From Janibacter sp. Soil728 (lineage in GTDB: Bacteria; Actinomycetota; Actinomycetes; Actinomycetales; Dermatophilaceae), in contig NZ_LMRZ01000004.1 in assembly GCF_001428305.1 (NCBI RefSeq), positions 281,350 through 345,349 on the forward strand: a DNA stretch of 64,000 nt, written 5' to 3'. Positions 45,065 to 53,488 of this stretch are shown here, piece after piece. A program made the translations under genes and the position numbers. Position 1 is the first letter of the stretch. Each line of letters opens with the position of its first letter. The notes below the pieces were generated by a model. It had not been told where the DNA came from. It searched no databases and saw only the letters and a list, made by a program, of their open reading frames with translations.

Positions 45065-45733
45065 ATGACCCGAGTACTGCTGGCCGAGGACGACGCTGCC
45101 ATCTCCGACCCGTTGGCGAGGGCTCTCATCCGTGAGGGATATGAGGTGACCGTGCACGAGGACGGGCGCGATGCGCTCGACTCTGCGCTGGGCAACCCAC
45201 CCGACCTGCTCGTGCTCGACCTGGGGCTGCCCACGCTCGACGGTCTCGAGGTGTGCCGACGACTGCGGGCCACGGGTGCCGATGTCCCGGTGCTCGTCCT
45301 CACCGCGCGTGCCGACGAGGTCGACACCGTCGTCGGTCTCGACGCCGGAGCGGACGACTACGTGACCAAGCCCTTCCGCCTGGCGGAGCTGATGGCCCGC
45401 GTGCGCGCTCTCCTGCGCCGCCGTAGCGACGACACCCTCGAGCCGACCGGACCGTTGCGGATCGACCTCGACAGCCGCCGGGTCTGGTTCCACGGCGACG
45501 AGCTGTCGCTCACCGCCAAGGAGTTCTCCGTGCTGAGCGTCCTCGTGCGAGAGAGCGGCCGGGTCGTCACCCGCGAGCAGCTCATGGGTGAGGTCTGGGA
45601 GACGGAGTGGTACGGCTCGACCAAGGCCCTGGACATGCACATCTCGGTCCTGCGTCGCAAGCTCGGCGATGACGTCGCCGACCCCCGACACATCGCCACC
45701 GTGCGTGGCGTCGGGTTCCGCTTCGACTCGTGA
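45065..45733 (+). CDS. OmpR-family response regulator
   Basis: A 222-residue regulator. Acidic pocket E8-D9-D10, phospho-acceptor D52 in LLVLDLGLP, and KPF in DDYVTKPFRLAE. The winged helix occupies about 130-220 (SLTAKEFSVLSVLVRESG, LDMHISVLRRKLG, VRGVGFRFD). It is coupled to the next gene: the kinase GTG overlaps its stop (GTGA). TATGAT 6 nt upstream gives it its own leaderless start, separate from the cyclase gene 23 bp upstream. Confidence 0.94.
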   Translation: MTRVLLAEDDAAISDPLARALIREGYEVTVHEDGRDALDSALGNPPDLLVLDLGLPTLDGLEVCRRLRATGADVPVLVLTARADEVDTVVGLDAGADDYVTKPFRLAELMARVRALLRRRSDDTLEPTGPLRIDLDSRRVWFHGDELSLTAKEFSVLSVLVRESGRVVTREQLMGEVWETEWYGSTKALDMHISVLRRKLGDDVADPRHIATVRGVGFRFDS

Positions 45734-46737
45734 CCTACTCGACCCACATCCACCGGATGGTGGCTGCCGCCGTGGTCGGCTCAGCAGCCCTCACCGCGCT
45801 GGTCCTGGGCATCGTGGCCATCGCGGCCACGGGGTCGCAGGGGACGCGGGTCCTGGGGATCGACCTGCTGGCCTGGATGCTGATCGCCCCCGCCCTGGCC
45901 GTGGTCGCCAGCGGCGGTCTGGCGCTGATCTTCGTGCGGGTCATCGACCGTCGCCGCGCGCAGGGGATCGCCTACATCCACGACCAGGTGGCAGCGATCC
46001 GTGACGGGGGCGGCGCCCTTCCCCGGACGGTCGTCGGCCTGAGTGATGTGGACGGAATCGCCGGGGACCTCGCCCGTCTGGCGGGCGAGCTGTCCCAGCA
46101 GCGCGCGCTGGACCGTGACTTCGCCGCGGATGCCTCCCACCAGCTGCGGACCCCGCTCACGGCGCTGCTGATGCGTCTGGAGGAGATCGGTCTGACCGAC
46201 GACCTCGAGGTCGTGCGGGACGAGGCAGCCGTCGCGGTGACGCAGGTCGAGCGACTCGCGGGCGTCGTCGACACCATGCGCACCCGGTCCAAGGGAGTGA
46301 AGGCGCAGCTGCCCGAGATCTCCTTGGACTCCGTGCTCGCCGGCCTGCAGCGGGAGTACCAGCCGGCCTTCACCGCGGCCCACCGCAGCATGCGCGTGCA
46401 GGGCCCGCCCGGTCTCGCCGTCCGTGCGGCGCCGGTGGACCTGGCGCAGATCCTGCAGACCCTCATCGAGAACTCGCTCGACCACGGCGCCGGGCGCGTG
46501 GAGATCGAGATGCGCGGCTCCGGAGGGTCGGTCGTCATCGAGGTCCGCGACGAGGGTGAGGGCGTGCCCACGGCCATCGCGCCGCACATCTTCGAGCGCT
46601 CGGTGACCTCCCACGGCTCCGGTCTCGGCCTGGGTCTGGCCCGACAGCTCGCGGAGCGCAACGGCGGGAGGCTGCAGCTGGTGAGCACCCAGCCGGCGGT
46701 CTTCGCGCTCTTCCTGTCCGGTCCGGGGAGTCGCTGA
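45730..46737 (+). CDS. sensor histidine kinase
   Basis: A 335-residue membrane kinase. Two helices (about 11-34 and 47-70) enclose a very short extracellular loop of about 12 residues, so it probably senses something in the membrane or cytosol. The H-box is ADASHQLRTPLTAL with H137; the N-box is TLIENSLDHG, then VRDEGEGV and SHGSGLGLGLARQLA. The truncated G2 region and no other domain. The GTG start overlaps the regulator stop. It is the last gene before the convergent GtrA gene; target genes are not evident. Confidence 0.92.
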   Translation: MTYSTHIHRMVAAAVVGSAALTALVLGIVAIAATGSQGTRVLGIDLLAWMLIAPALAVVASGGLALIFVRVIDRRRAQGIAYIHDQVAAIRDGGGALPRTVVGLSDVDGIAGDLARLAGELSQQRALDRDFAADASHQLRTPLTALLMRLEEIGLTDDLEVVRDEAAVAVTQVERLAGVVDTMRTRSKGVKAQLPEISLDSVLAGLQREYQPAFTAAHRSMRVQGPPGLAVRAAPVDLAQILQTLIENSLDHGAGRVEIEMRGSGGSVVIEVRDEGEGVPTAIAPHIFERSVTSHGSGLGLGLARQLAERNGGRLQLVSTQPAVFALFLSGPGSR

Positions 46738-46779
46738 CCCGGTGCTCCGCCCCTGCCCGGGGCCTCAGGCCGTGGGCGG

Positions 46780-47307
46780 CTAGGCCAGCCCGTGCTCCCT
46801 GGGGGAGGTGCCCTCGTCCATCGGTTCGTTGGCGAAGACGAAGCGCTTGTAGGCCCAGAAGCGGAAGAGCGTGCCCAGCCCGATGCCCAGCACGGTGGCG
46901 ATGTTGTCCGCCAACCGAGAGGTGTAGTCGAGGCCGTAGTGCGAGAGCACCAGGCACGCCGTGGAGATGACCAGGGCCAGGCCGTTGACGACGAAGAAGA
47001 GCGTGAGCTCGTGGTGGACCGGTCGTGAGCGTCGGTGCGCGAAGGTCCAGCTCCGGTTGCCGAACCACGCGAAGGCCGTGGCGGCCACCCCGCTGACGAT
47101 GCGCGCTGTCGTCACCTTGTCCTCGAGGACGGTGTGCGTCAGGAGGTTCATCCCGCCGAGGTCGATCACGAAGGAGATCGCGCCGATGAGGCCGAACTTG
47201 GCCATCTCGTGCCACACCGTGTCGACGAGGCCGGCGACCCCGCCGCGACGGGTCACGGGCGTGGCGCCGGTGCGCGCGTCGCTGGTGGCTTCGGTGGGAT
47301 CAGACAT
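46780..47307 (-). CDS. GtrA-family membrane protein
   Basis: A 175-residue protein with four membrane helices (about 39-58, 70-88, 101-120, 130-150) and the GtrA signatures KFGLIGAISFVIDLGGMNLL and FRFWAYKRFVF. GtrA proteins are thought to flip or help transfer polyprenyl-linked sugars for cell-surface polysaccharides. The ATG at 47307 has TACGCT 7 nt upstream. It is divergent from purK with 54 bp between starts, and UDP-glucose dehydrogenase and LCP genes nearby also serve envelope glycans. Confidence 0.9.
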   Translation of the reverse strand: MSDPTEATSDARTGATPVTRRGGVAGLVDTVWHEMAKFGLIGAISFVIDLGGMNLLTHTVLEDKVTTARIVSGVAATAFAWFGNRSWTFAHRRSRPVHHELTLFFVVNGLALVISTACLVLSHYGLDYTSRLADNIATVLGIGLGTLFRFWAYKRFVFANEPMDEGTSPREHGLA

Positions 47308-47314
47308 CTCGAGC

Positions 47315-47320
47315 AGCGTA
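47315..47320 (-). promoter_or_regulatory. gtrA-like gene -10 hexamer, leaderless
   Basis: TACGCT on the minus strand, 7 nt before ATG 47307. Confidence 0.5.
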
Positions 47321-47348
47321 ATCGTGGGCGGGCAGATTCCGTGCAACG

Positions 47349-47354
47349 TATCCT
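47349..47354 (+). promoter_or_regulatory. purK -10 hexamer, leaderless
   Basis: TATCCT ends 7 nt before the purK GTG at 47362, supporting that start. Confidence 0.55.
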
Positions 47355-47361
47355 TCGGCAC

Positions 47362-48534
47362 GTGTCGATTCCTCCCCGTGCCCCTGGTGGCTTCCCCGTC
47401 GTCGGCGTCATCGGTGGCGGCCAGCTCGCGCGGATGTGCGCCGGCCCGGCCGCGGAGCTCGGGGTGACCCTGGCCGTCCTCGCCGAGGCGCCGGACGCCT
47501 CCGCAGCGCTGGTCACCCCCTTCGCCCCCGTCGGTGACCACACCGACGTCGCGACGGTCCGCGAGTTCGCCAGCCACTGCGATGTCATCACCTTCGACCA
47601 CGAGCACGTGCCTGCCGAGGTGATCGAGGCACTGCTCGCGGACGGTGTGGCCGTCCATCCCGGCCCGGCAGCGCTCCTGCACGCCCAGGACAAGATCGTC
47701 ATGCGTGCGGCGCTCACCGAGGCCGGTGTGCCGTGCCCCCGGTGGGCGCCGGCGAGGAGCGAGCAGGACGTGATCACCTTCGCCGAGGACGTGGGGTGGC
47801 CGGTCGTCGTCAAGACCCCCCGGGGCGGCTACGACGGGAAGGGGGTGCTCCTCGCCGACAGCATCGACGACGTCCGCGAGTGGCTGGCTGCGGCCGCCGC
47901 GCGCGGTGAGCAGCTGCTGCTCGAGCAGCGTGTCCCCTTCGTCCGGGAGCTGTCCGTCCTGCTGGCCCGTAGCCCTTCCGGCCAGGCCGCGGCATGGCCC
48001 GTGGTCGAGACCGTGCAGACCGACGGGGTCTGCACCGAGGTCATCGCGCCGGCGCCGGGTCTGGACGCGCGGGCCGCGCGGGCGGCGACCATCATCGGGC
48101 TCGACATCGCCGGCGCGCTGGGAGTCACCGGTGTCATGGCGGTGGAGCTCTTCGAGCTCGAGGACGGATCGGTCGTCGTCAACGAGCTGGCGATGCGACC
48201 GCACAACTCGGGCCACTGGAGCATGGACGGCGCCGTCACCGGGCAGTTCGAGCAGCATCTGCGTGCCGTGCTCGACCTCCCGCTCGGCTCGCCCCGCGCC
48301 CGGGAGCCGTGGACCGTCATGGGCAATGTGCTCGGTGGGGAGCCCACCGATCTCTACCCGACCTACCGCCACCTGATGGCCCGCGACCCGGAGCTGAAGG
48401 TGCACCTCTACGGCAAGGCCGTGCGGCCCGGGCGCAAGATCGGGCACGTCAACGTCAGCGGCAGCGATCTGGACGACCTGCGAGAGCGGGCCCGGCACGC
48501 AGCCGACTACATCCAGGGAGTGATCACCGAATGA
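47362..48534 (+). CDS. purK: 5-(carboxyamino)imidazole ribonucleotide synthase
   Basis: A 390-residue ATP-grasp enzyme that makes N5-CAIR from AIR, bicarbonate and ATP in purine synthesis. N-terminal [13 protein letters not shown] is the PreATP-grasp loop; [14 protein letters not shown] is the ATP-binding flap; [20 protein letters not shown] holds the metal-binding Glu/Asn. GTG 47362 ([10 protein letters not shown]) is chosen for its leaderless promoter; longer readings run into the divergent gtrA region. The stop overlaps purE as ATGA, so the two successive enzymes are coupled. Confidence 0.95.
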   Translation: MSIPPRAPGGFPVVGVIGGGQLARMCAGPAAELGVTLAVLAEAPDASAALVTPFAPVGDHTDVATVREFASHCDVITFDHEHVPAEVIEALLADGVAVHPGPAALLHAQDKIVMRAALTEAGVPCPRWAPARSEQDVITFAEDVGWPVVVKTPRGGYDGKGVLLADSIDDVREWLAAAAARGEQLLLEQRVPFVRELSVLLARSPSGQAAAWPVVETVQTDGVCTEVIAPAPGLDARAARAATIIGLDIAGALGVTGVMAVELFELEDGSVVVNELAMRPHNSGHWSMDGAVTGQFEQHLRAVLDLPLGSPRAREPWTVMGNVLGGEPTDLYPTYRHLMARDPELKVHLYGKAVRPGRKIGHVNVSGSDLDDLRERARHAADYIQGVITE

Positions 48535-49067
48535 CCGCAGCCACGAGTGTCGACACGACCGCCAAGGTCGGTCTCGTCATGGGCAGCGACAGCGACTGGC
48601 CGACGATGGAGGCCGCCGCGCTCGTCCTCGCCGAGTTCGGCATCGCCTACGAGGCCGATGTCGTCTCCGCGCACCGGATGCCGACAGAGATGATCGCCTA
48701 CGGGCAGGAGGCGGCAGGCCGCGGGCTGCAGGTCATCATCGCGGGTGCTGGGGGAGCGGCGCATCTGCCCGGGATGCTCGCCTCGGTCACGACGCTGCCG
48801 GTCGTCGGTGTGCCCGTGCCGCTGAAGCACCTGGACGGCATGGACTCGTTGCTGTCGATCGTGCAGATGCCCGCTGGCATCCCTGTCGCCACCATGGCGG
48901 TGGGTGGGGCGCGCAATGCCGGGCTGATGGCCGTGCGCATCCTCGCCTCGGGTGAGGGAGCGGAGGCGGCGCGACTGCGCGTGGCACTCTCGGACTTCGC
49001 GACCGACCTTGCCGCGCAGGCCCACGCCAAGGGTGAGCGGCTGCGTCGGCAGGTCGCCGGGGACTGA
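48531..49067 (+). CDS. purE: N5-CAIR mutase
   Basis: A 178-residue class I PurE that rearranges N5-CAIR to CAIR. Active-site blocks: [11 protein letters not shown] (16-26), VSAHRMP (with the catalytic His), [11 protein letters not shown], and [20 protein letters not shown]. The first 12 residues are unconserved. ATG 48531 overlaps the purK stop. It is the last gene of this unit; a GCATTGCC-type hairpin begins 21 nt downstream. Confidence 0.95.
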   Translation: MTAATSVDTTAKVGLVMGSDSDWPTMEAAALVLAEFGIAYEADVVSAHRMPTEMIAYGQEAAGRGLQVIIAGAGGAAHLPGMLASVTTLPVVGVPVPLKHLDGMDSLLSIVQMPAGIPVATMAVGGARNAGLMAVRILASGEGAEAARLRVALSDFATDLAAQAHAKGERLRRQVAGD

Positions 49068-49087
49068 CCCGGGGGTCTCCCCCCTTC

Positions 49088-49143
49088 GCTCGCATTCCCC
49101 TATGGCAATGCGAGCGGGACAGAGCATTGCCATAGGGGAATGC
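49088..49143. repeat. GCATTGCC palindrome pair, second locus
   Basis: GCATTCCCCTATGGCAATGC (49092-49111) and its exact reverse complement (49124-49143) flank 12 nt. GCTCGCATT (49088-49096) also pairs with AATGCGAGC (49107-49115) as a local hairpin. It lies between convergent purE and the CoA-binding gene. The core is one base per arm different from the 23.4 kb element. Confidence 0.8.
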
Positions 49144-49147
49144 ACGG

Positions 49148-49600
49148 TCAGCGCGAGGCGCCCTCGTTGCGCAGCTCGCGCCACTCGATCTTGGGGCAGG
49201 TGTCCATGACGACGAGCAGGCCGGCCTCGCGGGCGCGGTCGGCTGCGGCCGGGTCCTCGACGCCCAGCTGCATCCAGATGGCGTCGATCTTGAGGCGGTC
49301 CTTGTTGGCGATGACCTCGTCGACGACGGCGCCGACCTCCTTGCTGTTGAGGAAGAGGTCGACGACCTTGATGTCACGGTCGGGGATGTCAGAGATCGTC
49401 GCGTAGCCGGTGTCCCCGTCGACCTCCTCGGCCTCGGGATGCACCGGGATGATCGCCTTGTGCATCTCGTGCTTGAGCCACCGTGCGACGCGGTGGGCAT
49501 CACGGTCGGTGTTGTTGCTCAGACCCACGACCACCCAGGTGCCGGGGTCAGCGATGAGACGTCGCATCGTCTCCGTGTCGTTCTTGTGCGTGAGGCTCAT
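49148..49600 (-). CDS. CoA-binding-domain protein (YccU-like)
   Basis: A 150-residue single-domain Rossmann protein of the CoA_binding_2 family. Conserved parts: WVVVGLSNNTDRDAHRVARW (20 residues) as nucleotide-binding loop, IPVHPEAEEVDG, and IDAIWMQLGVEDPAAADRAR near the end with MDTCPKIEW containing the conserved Cys. It binds CoA or a related nucleotide; the cellular role is not established. ATG 49600 is chosen over the upstream reading because the family starts there. It has no partner gene. Confidence 0.87.
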   Translation of the reverse strand: MSLTHKNDTETMRRLIADPGTWVVVGLSNNTDRDAHRVARWLKHEMHKAIIPVHPEAEEVDGDTGYATISDIPDRDIKVVDLFLNSKEVGAVVDEVIANKDRLKIDAIWMQLGVEDPAAADRAREAGLLVVMDTCPKIEWRELRNEGASR

Positions 49601-49727
49601 GTGACCCATCCAACGCGCACTGAGGGCGGGAATCAACGGTCCACGCCCACCTGTTCACGGAATGTCGGTCTCCGTCGGTCATACTGCGCCGGGGAACCAC
49701 CCCACCACCGAGCTCCGTGAGGACCAT

Positions 49728-50903
49728 GTGACTACCAAGATCGCCGTCGTCGGGACGGGCTACGTGGGCCTGTCCATGGCCGTCCTGCTGGCCCAGCACA
49801 ACCAGGTGGTCGGCTTCGACATCGATGCCCGCCGTGTGGAGATGCTGAGCGCGGGGCGCAGCCCGATCCAGGACGAGCAGATCGTCGACTTCCTGGCCAA
49901 CCGCGACCTGGACCTGACCTTCACGCTCGACAACGAGCAGGCCTACGCAGACGCCGACTTCGTCGTCATCGCGACACCGACGGACTACGACCCGGACACC
50001 AACTACTTCGACACCTCGTCGGTCGAGAGCGTGGTGCGCGATGTCATGCGGATCAACCCGCAGGCCGTCATGGTCGTCAAGTCCACGATCCCTGTCGGCT
50101 TCACCGCCAGCCTGAGCGAGCAGCTGGGCACGGACAACCTGATCTTCAGCCCCGAGTTCCTGCGCGAGGGCCAGGCGCTGCGCGACAGCCTCCACCCCAG
50201 CCGGATCGTCGTCGGCGAGGTCAGCGACCGCGGCCAGCAGTTCGCGGACCTGCTCCTGGGTGGCGCCGAGGACACCGACACCGCCGTGCTGCTGACCCAC
50301 TCCACCGAGGCCGAGGCGATCAAGCTCTTCGCCAACACCTTCCTGGCGATGCGCGTGGCCTACTTCAACGAGCTGGACACCTTCGCCTCGCGCCTGGGCC
50401 TCGACACGCGCCAGATCATCGACGGGGTCGGTCTGGACCCGCGCATCGGCACCCACTACAACAACCCCTCCTTCGGCTACGGCGGGTACTGCCTGCCCAA
50501 GGACACCAAGCAGCTCCTCGCCAACTACGAGGACGTCCCGCAGAACCTCATGCAGGCCATCGTCGACTCCAACCGCACCCGCAAGGACTTCGTCGCCGAG
50601 GACATCCTGCGCCGCGACCCCAAGGTCGTGGGCGTGCACCGGCTGATCATGAAGGCCGGCTCCGACAACTTCCGCGCCTCCTCCATCCAGGGGATCATGA
50701 AGCGCCTGAAGGGCAAGGGCATCGAAGTGATCATCTTCGAGCCGGCCATGGAGGAGGAGGTCTTCTTCGGCTCCCGCGTCGTGCGCGACGCCGAGGCCTT
50801 CAAGCGCGAGGCCGACGTCATCATCGCCAACCGCCGCACCCCCGACCTCGCGGACGTCGCCGACAAGGTCTACACGCGCGACCTCTTCGGCACCGACTCC
50901 TGA
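49728..50903 (+). CDS. ugd: UDP-glucose 6-dehydrogenase
   Basis: A 391-residue enzyme oxidising UDP-glucose to UDP-glucuronate for surface polysaccharides. NAD site GTGYVG is at 9-14; K199 and N203 lie in [11 protein letters not shown]; catalytic C255 is in [16 protein letters not shown]. From memory, the sequence is closer to the 388-residue E. coli/Klebsiella Ugd type (shared blocks [30 protein letters not shown]) than to the usual longer actinobacterial form. GTG 49728 follows GAGGA (49719-49723). It stands alone, next to neither a glycosyltransferase nor an exporter. Confidence 0.93.
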   Translation: MTTKIAVVGTGYVGLSMAVLLAQHNQVVGFDIDARRVEMLSAGRSPIQDEQIVDFLANRDLDLTFTLDNEQAYADADFVVIATPTDYDPDTNYFDTSSVESVVRDVMRINPQAVMVVKSTIPVGFTASLSEQLGTDNLIFSPEFLREGQALRDSLHPSRIVVGEVSDRGQQFADLLLGGAEDTDTAVLLTHSTEAEAIKLFANTFLAMRVAYFNELDTFASRLGLDTRQIIDGVGLDPRIGTHYNNPSFGYGGYCLPKDTKQLLANYEDVPQNLMQAIVDSNRTRKDFVAEDILRRDPKVVGVHRLIMKAGSDNFRASSIQGIMKRLKGKGIEVIIFEPAMEEEVFFGSRVVRDAEAFKREADVIIANRRTPDLADVADKVYTRDLFGTDS

Positions 50904-50949
50904 CTCGAACCCGCACCGGACGTCCGGGCCCGGGCCGGCGGGGCACGGG

Positions 50950-50955
50950 TAGCAT
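50950..50955 (+). promoter_or_regulatory. acyl-CoA dehydrogenase -10 hexamer
   Basis: TAGCAT ends 8 nt before the GTG at 50964. Confidence 0.5.
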
Positions 50956-50963
50956 CAGGCTCC

Positions 50964-52142
50964 GTGAGCGCGAACCCAGACTTTGACCTGTTCCGGACCA
51001 ACGAGGACCACGAGGCCATCCGCGAAGCGGTGAGGGCGGTCGCCGAGGCGAAGATCAAGCCCTTCGCCGCGGAGGTCGACGAGGAGTCCCGCTTCCCGAC
51101 CGAGGCAAACGAGGCGCTCATCGCGAGCGACTTCCACGCGGCACACGTCGCCGAGGAGCACGGTGGCGTCGGCGCCGATGCGCTGGCCGTCTGCATCATC
51201 ATCGAAGAGGTCGCCCGGGTGTGCGCCTCCTCGTCCCTCATCCCGGCCGTCAACAAGCTCGGCTCGATGCCGGTGATCCTCGGCGGGTCCGACGAGATCA
51301 ACGCCAAGTACATGCCGCGCCTGGCCAAGGGCGAGGGCTTCAGCTACGGACTGTCCGAGCGCGAGGCCGGGTCCGACACCGCCGGCATGAAGTGCAAGGC
51401 CACCAAGGACGGGGACGACTGGGTCCTCAACGGTCAGAAGGCGTGGATCACCAACGCCGGCGAGTCCGAGCTCTACACCGTGCTCGCGGTCACCGACCCC
51501 GACGGCGCCCGCGGCAACAACATCTCGGCCTTCGTCGTCGAGAAGTCCGACGAGGGCTTCGGCTTCTCCGAGAAGGAGCGCAAGCTCGGCATCAAGGGAT
51601 CGCCCACCCGCGAGCTGCACTTCGACAACTGCCGCATCCCCGGCGACCGTATCGTCGGCGCCGAGGGCGAGGGCCTGAAGATCGCCCTGCGCACCCTCGA
51701 CCACACCCGCGTCACCATCGGCGCGCAGGCCGTCGGCATCGCCCAGGGCGCCCTCGACGAGGCGCTGGCGTATGTCAAGGAGCGCAAGCAGTTCGGCAAG
51801 AACATCGCCGAGTTCCAGGGCATCCAGTTCATGCTCGCCGACATGGCGATGGAGCTCGAGGCCGCCCGCCAGATGGTCTACGTCGCCGCCGCGAAGTCCG
51901 AGCGCCACGACGCCGACCTGTCCTTCTTCGGTGCCGCCGCCAAGTGCTTCGCCTCCGATGTCGCCATGAAGGTCACCACCGACGCCGTCCAGCTCCTCGG
52001 CGGCGCCGGCTACACCCGCGACTTCCCGCTCGAGCGGATGATGCGCGACGCGAAGATCACCCAGATCTACGAAGGCACCAACCAGGTCCAGCGGATCGTC
52101 ATGGCGCGCCAGCTGATCAAGGGCCTGCCCACGGCTCGCTGA
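50964..52142 (+). CDS. acyl-CoA dehydrogenase (FadE25-like)
   Basis: A 392-residue flavoprotein. Signatures: YGLSEREAGSDTAGMKC (flavin/substrate loop), WITNAGESE, the RKQFGKNIAEFQGIQFMLAD block and the C-terminal LLGGAGYTRDFPLERMMRDA (20 residues) with the catalytic Glu in IYEGTNQVQR. It fits the short/branched-chain or FadE25 group of actinobacteria, oxidising acyl-CoA to enoyl-CoA. GTG 50964 has TAGCAT 8 nt upstream. It ends before an array of hairpins, opposite the 3-hydroxybutyryl-CoA dehydrogenase gene. Confidence 0.93.
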   Translation: MSANPDFDLFRTNEDHEAIREAVRAVAEAKIKPFAAEVDEESRFPTEANEALIASDFHAAHVAEEHGGVGADALAVCIIIEEVARVCASSSLIPAVNKLGSMPVILGGSDEINAKYMPRLAKGEGFSYGLSEREAGSDTAGMKCKATKDGDDWVLNGQKAWITNAGESELYTVLAVTDPDGARGNNISAFVVEKSDEGFGFSEKERKLGIKGSPTRELHFDNCRIPGDRIVGAEGEGLKIALRTLDHTRVTIGAQAVGIAQGALDEALAYVKERKQFGKNIAEFQGIQFMLADMAMELEAARQMVYVAAAKSERHDADLSFFGAAAKCFASDVAMKVTTDAVQLLGGAGYTRDFPLERMMRDAKITQIYEGTNQVQRIVMARQLIKGLPTAR

Positions 52143-52152
52143 GCCCTTCCGC

Positions 52153-52191
52153 TGATCGAGGTGTGAGGCCGCGGGCCAAGCCTCGAGATCA
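52153..52191. repeat. TGATCGAGG-type palindromic repeat
   Basis: TGATCGAGG (52153-52161) and CCTCGAGATCA (52181-52191) pair with one extra base; GGCC/GGCC lies inside. The layout resembles dispersed repeats common in Micrococcales genomes. Confidence 0.55.
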
Positions 52192-52226
52192 TTCCCGGCG
52201 CCGCCTCGAGGTCGAGGCGGCGCACG

Positions 52227-52283
52227 GAAAAGTCCGGACCGCTTCGCGCGTACGTCACGTCGCGCAGGCAGTCCGGACTTTTC
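52227..52283 (+). terminator. hairpin followed by T-rich tract
   Basis: GAAAAGTCCGGAC (52227-52239) and GTCCGGACTTTTC (52271-52283) are perfect arms; inner GCGCG and ACGT also pair. TTTTCTTT follows on the plus strand, the nearest thing to a canonical terminator in the window. It ends the acyl-CoA dehydrogenase transcript. Confidence 0.7.
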
Positions 52284-52330
52284 TTTGATGCGCGCCGCCC
52301 CCACCTCGAGACGGCTTCTCGCTTGGGCCC

Positions 52331-52390
52331 GGCGTCGTTGTGCAGGCCCGGTCCCCCCGAGAGGGTGGGCCGGGCCTGCACAACGACGCC
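52331..52390. repeat. perfect 21-bp inverted repeat, 18-nt loop
   Basis: Arms 52331-52351 and 52370-52390 are exact reverse complements (GGCGTCGTTGTGCAGG... form). The loop carries CCCCCC and GGGTGGG that can extend the stem. No T-run follows. Probably a terminator for the minus-strand dehydrogenase gene or a mobile palindrome. Confidence 0.7.
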
Positions 52391-52531
52391 AGGCAGCGTC
52401 ACGGTCACTGAGGGCGTGGGTGGAGGTCGGGGCGGCCCGACTCATGACGCAGGCCGTTCACGGCCGGAGTCTTAGGCCGTCCGAGCCTCCACGCGCACCC
52501 GTTGCTGCCCGTTGCTGTCCGGGCGAAGGCG

Positions 52532-53392
52532 TCAGGTCTCGTAGGTGTAGAAGCCGCGGCCGGACTTGCGGCCCATCAGGCCGGCGTCGACCATGCGCTG
52601 CAGGAGCGGCGGGGGAGCGTAGAGCGGCTCCTTGAACTCCTCGTACAGCGACTGGGCGACGGCCATCGTGGTGTCGAGGCCGATGAGGTCGGCCAGCGCG
52701 AGGGGGCCCTGCGGGTGCGCGGCGCCCAGGACGAAGCCCTGGTCGATGTCCTCGGCCGTCGCGAAGCCCGACTCGTACATGCGGATCGCGCTGAGGATGA
52801 AGGGGATCAGCAGGCTGTTGACGACGAAACCGGCGCGGTCCTGGCAGGTGATCGCGTGCTTGCCGAGCTCACCGTCGACATAGCGACGGGCCCGCTCGAC
52901 GGTCTCTTCGGCCGTCATCAGCGAGGGGACGAGCTCGACGAGCTTGAGGACCGGGACCGGGTTGAAGAAGTGCACGCCCAGCACGTTGGAGGGGCGCTTG
53001 GTGACCGTCGCGAGCTTCATGATCGGGATGGAGCTGGTGTTCGAGGCGAGGATCGCGTCCGGCGAGGTGACGATCTCGTCCAGCTGCTTGAAGAGCTCGA
53101 CCTTGGCGCCCTCGTCCTCGACGATCGCCTCGACGACCATGTCGCGGTCGGCGAGGTCACCGAGCTGCGTGACGACGCGGATGCGCCCGAGCACCTCGTC
53201 GGCACTGTCGAGGCGGCCGCGCTCCTGCGCGCGGCGCAGCGACTTCTCCAACCGACCGCGTCCCGCGTCGGCGCGCTCCCGGCTCGACTCGACGACGATG
53301 ACGTCGGAGCCGGCCCGGGCGCACACCTCGGCTATGCCGGCACCCATGAGGCCGCATCCCACGACCCCGATCTTCTGCAGCGTGTTGTCCAT
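52532..53392 (-). CDS. 3-hydroxybutyryl-CoA dehydrogenase
   Basis: A 286-residue NAD(P)-dependent dehydrogenase interconverting 3-hydroxybutyryl-CoA and acetoacetyl-CoA. Rossmann loop GVVGCGLMGAGIAE (9-22); catalytic His in VLGVHFFNPVPVLKLVE with the partner Glu; NTSSIPI; C-terminal domain AHPQGPLALADLIGLD and GRKSGRGFYTYE. ATG 53392 has TATCGT 7 nt upstream; a longer reading upstream is not conserved. It faces the lut operon with 96 bp between starts containing a dyad. Confidence 0.93.
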   Translation of the reverse strand: MDNTLQKIGVVGCGLMGAGIAEVCARAGSDVIVVESSRERADAGRGRLEKSLRRAQERGRLDSADEVLGRIRVVTQLGDLADRDMVVEAIVEDEGAKVELFKQLDEIVTSPDAILASNTSSIPIMKLATVTKRPSNVLGVHFFNPVPVLKLVELVPSLMTAEETVERARRYVDGELGKHAITCQDRAGFVVNSLLIPFILSAIRMYESGFATAEDIDQGFVLGAAHPQGPLALADLIGLDTTMAVAQSLYEEFKEPLYAPPPLLQRMVDAGLMGRKSGRGFYTYET

Positions 53393-53399
53393 GGTCAGC

Positions 53400-53405
53400 A
53401 CGATA
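53400..53405 (-). promoter_or_regulatory. HBDH -10 hexamer, leaderless
   Basis: TATCGT on the minus strand, 7 nt before ATG 53392. Confidence 0.5.
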
Positions 53406-53414
53406 TGTCCGTGT

Positions 53415-53437
53415 GACCCGATGCACATCATCGGGTC
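53415..53437. promoter_or_regulatory. operator-like dyad between HBDH and lutA
   Basis: GACCCGATG (53415-53423) and CATCGGGTC (53429-53437) are perfect 9-bp arms around CACAT, 23-45 bp before the HBDH start and about 51 bp before lutA. A regulator of one or both units is likely to bind here. Confidence 0.55.
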
Positions 53438-53488
53438 GGGGGCATAGCGTGAGGAGCGACCGCCGAACACCGACGAAGGGGGCCCCTC

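Larger units (their letters stand above)
52143..52531. other. 389-bp gene-free region packed with hairpins
   Basis: I find no coding potential here. From left to right it holds a TGATCGAGG-type palindrome (52153-52191), GCCGCCTCGA-GG-TCGAGGCGGC (52200-52221), a hairpin with 13-bp arms (52227-52283) and a hairpin with perfect 21-bp arms (52331-52390). The flanking genes converge on it. Confidence 0.8.

Noticed and set aside
50901..50963. tRNA-like T-arm sequence (GACTCGAACCC) after ugd
   Set aside because: No acceptor stem, D-arm or anticodon arm can be formed around it; the CCGGACGTCCGG palindrome there is at best a weak terminator.
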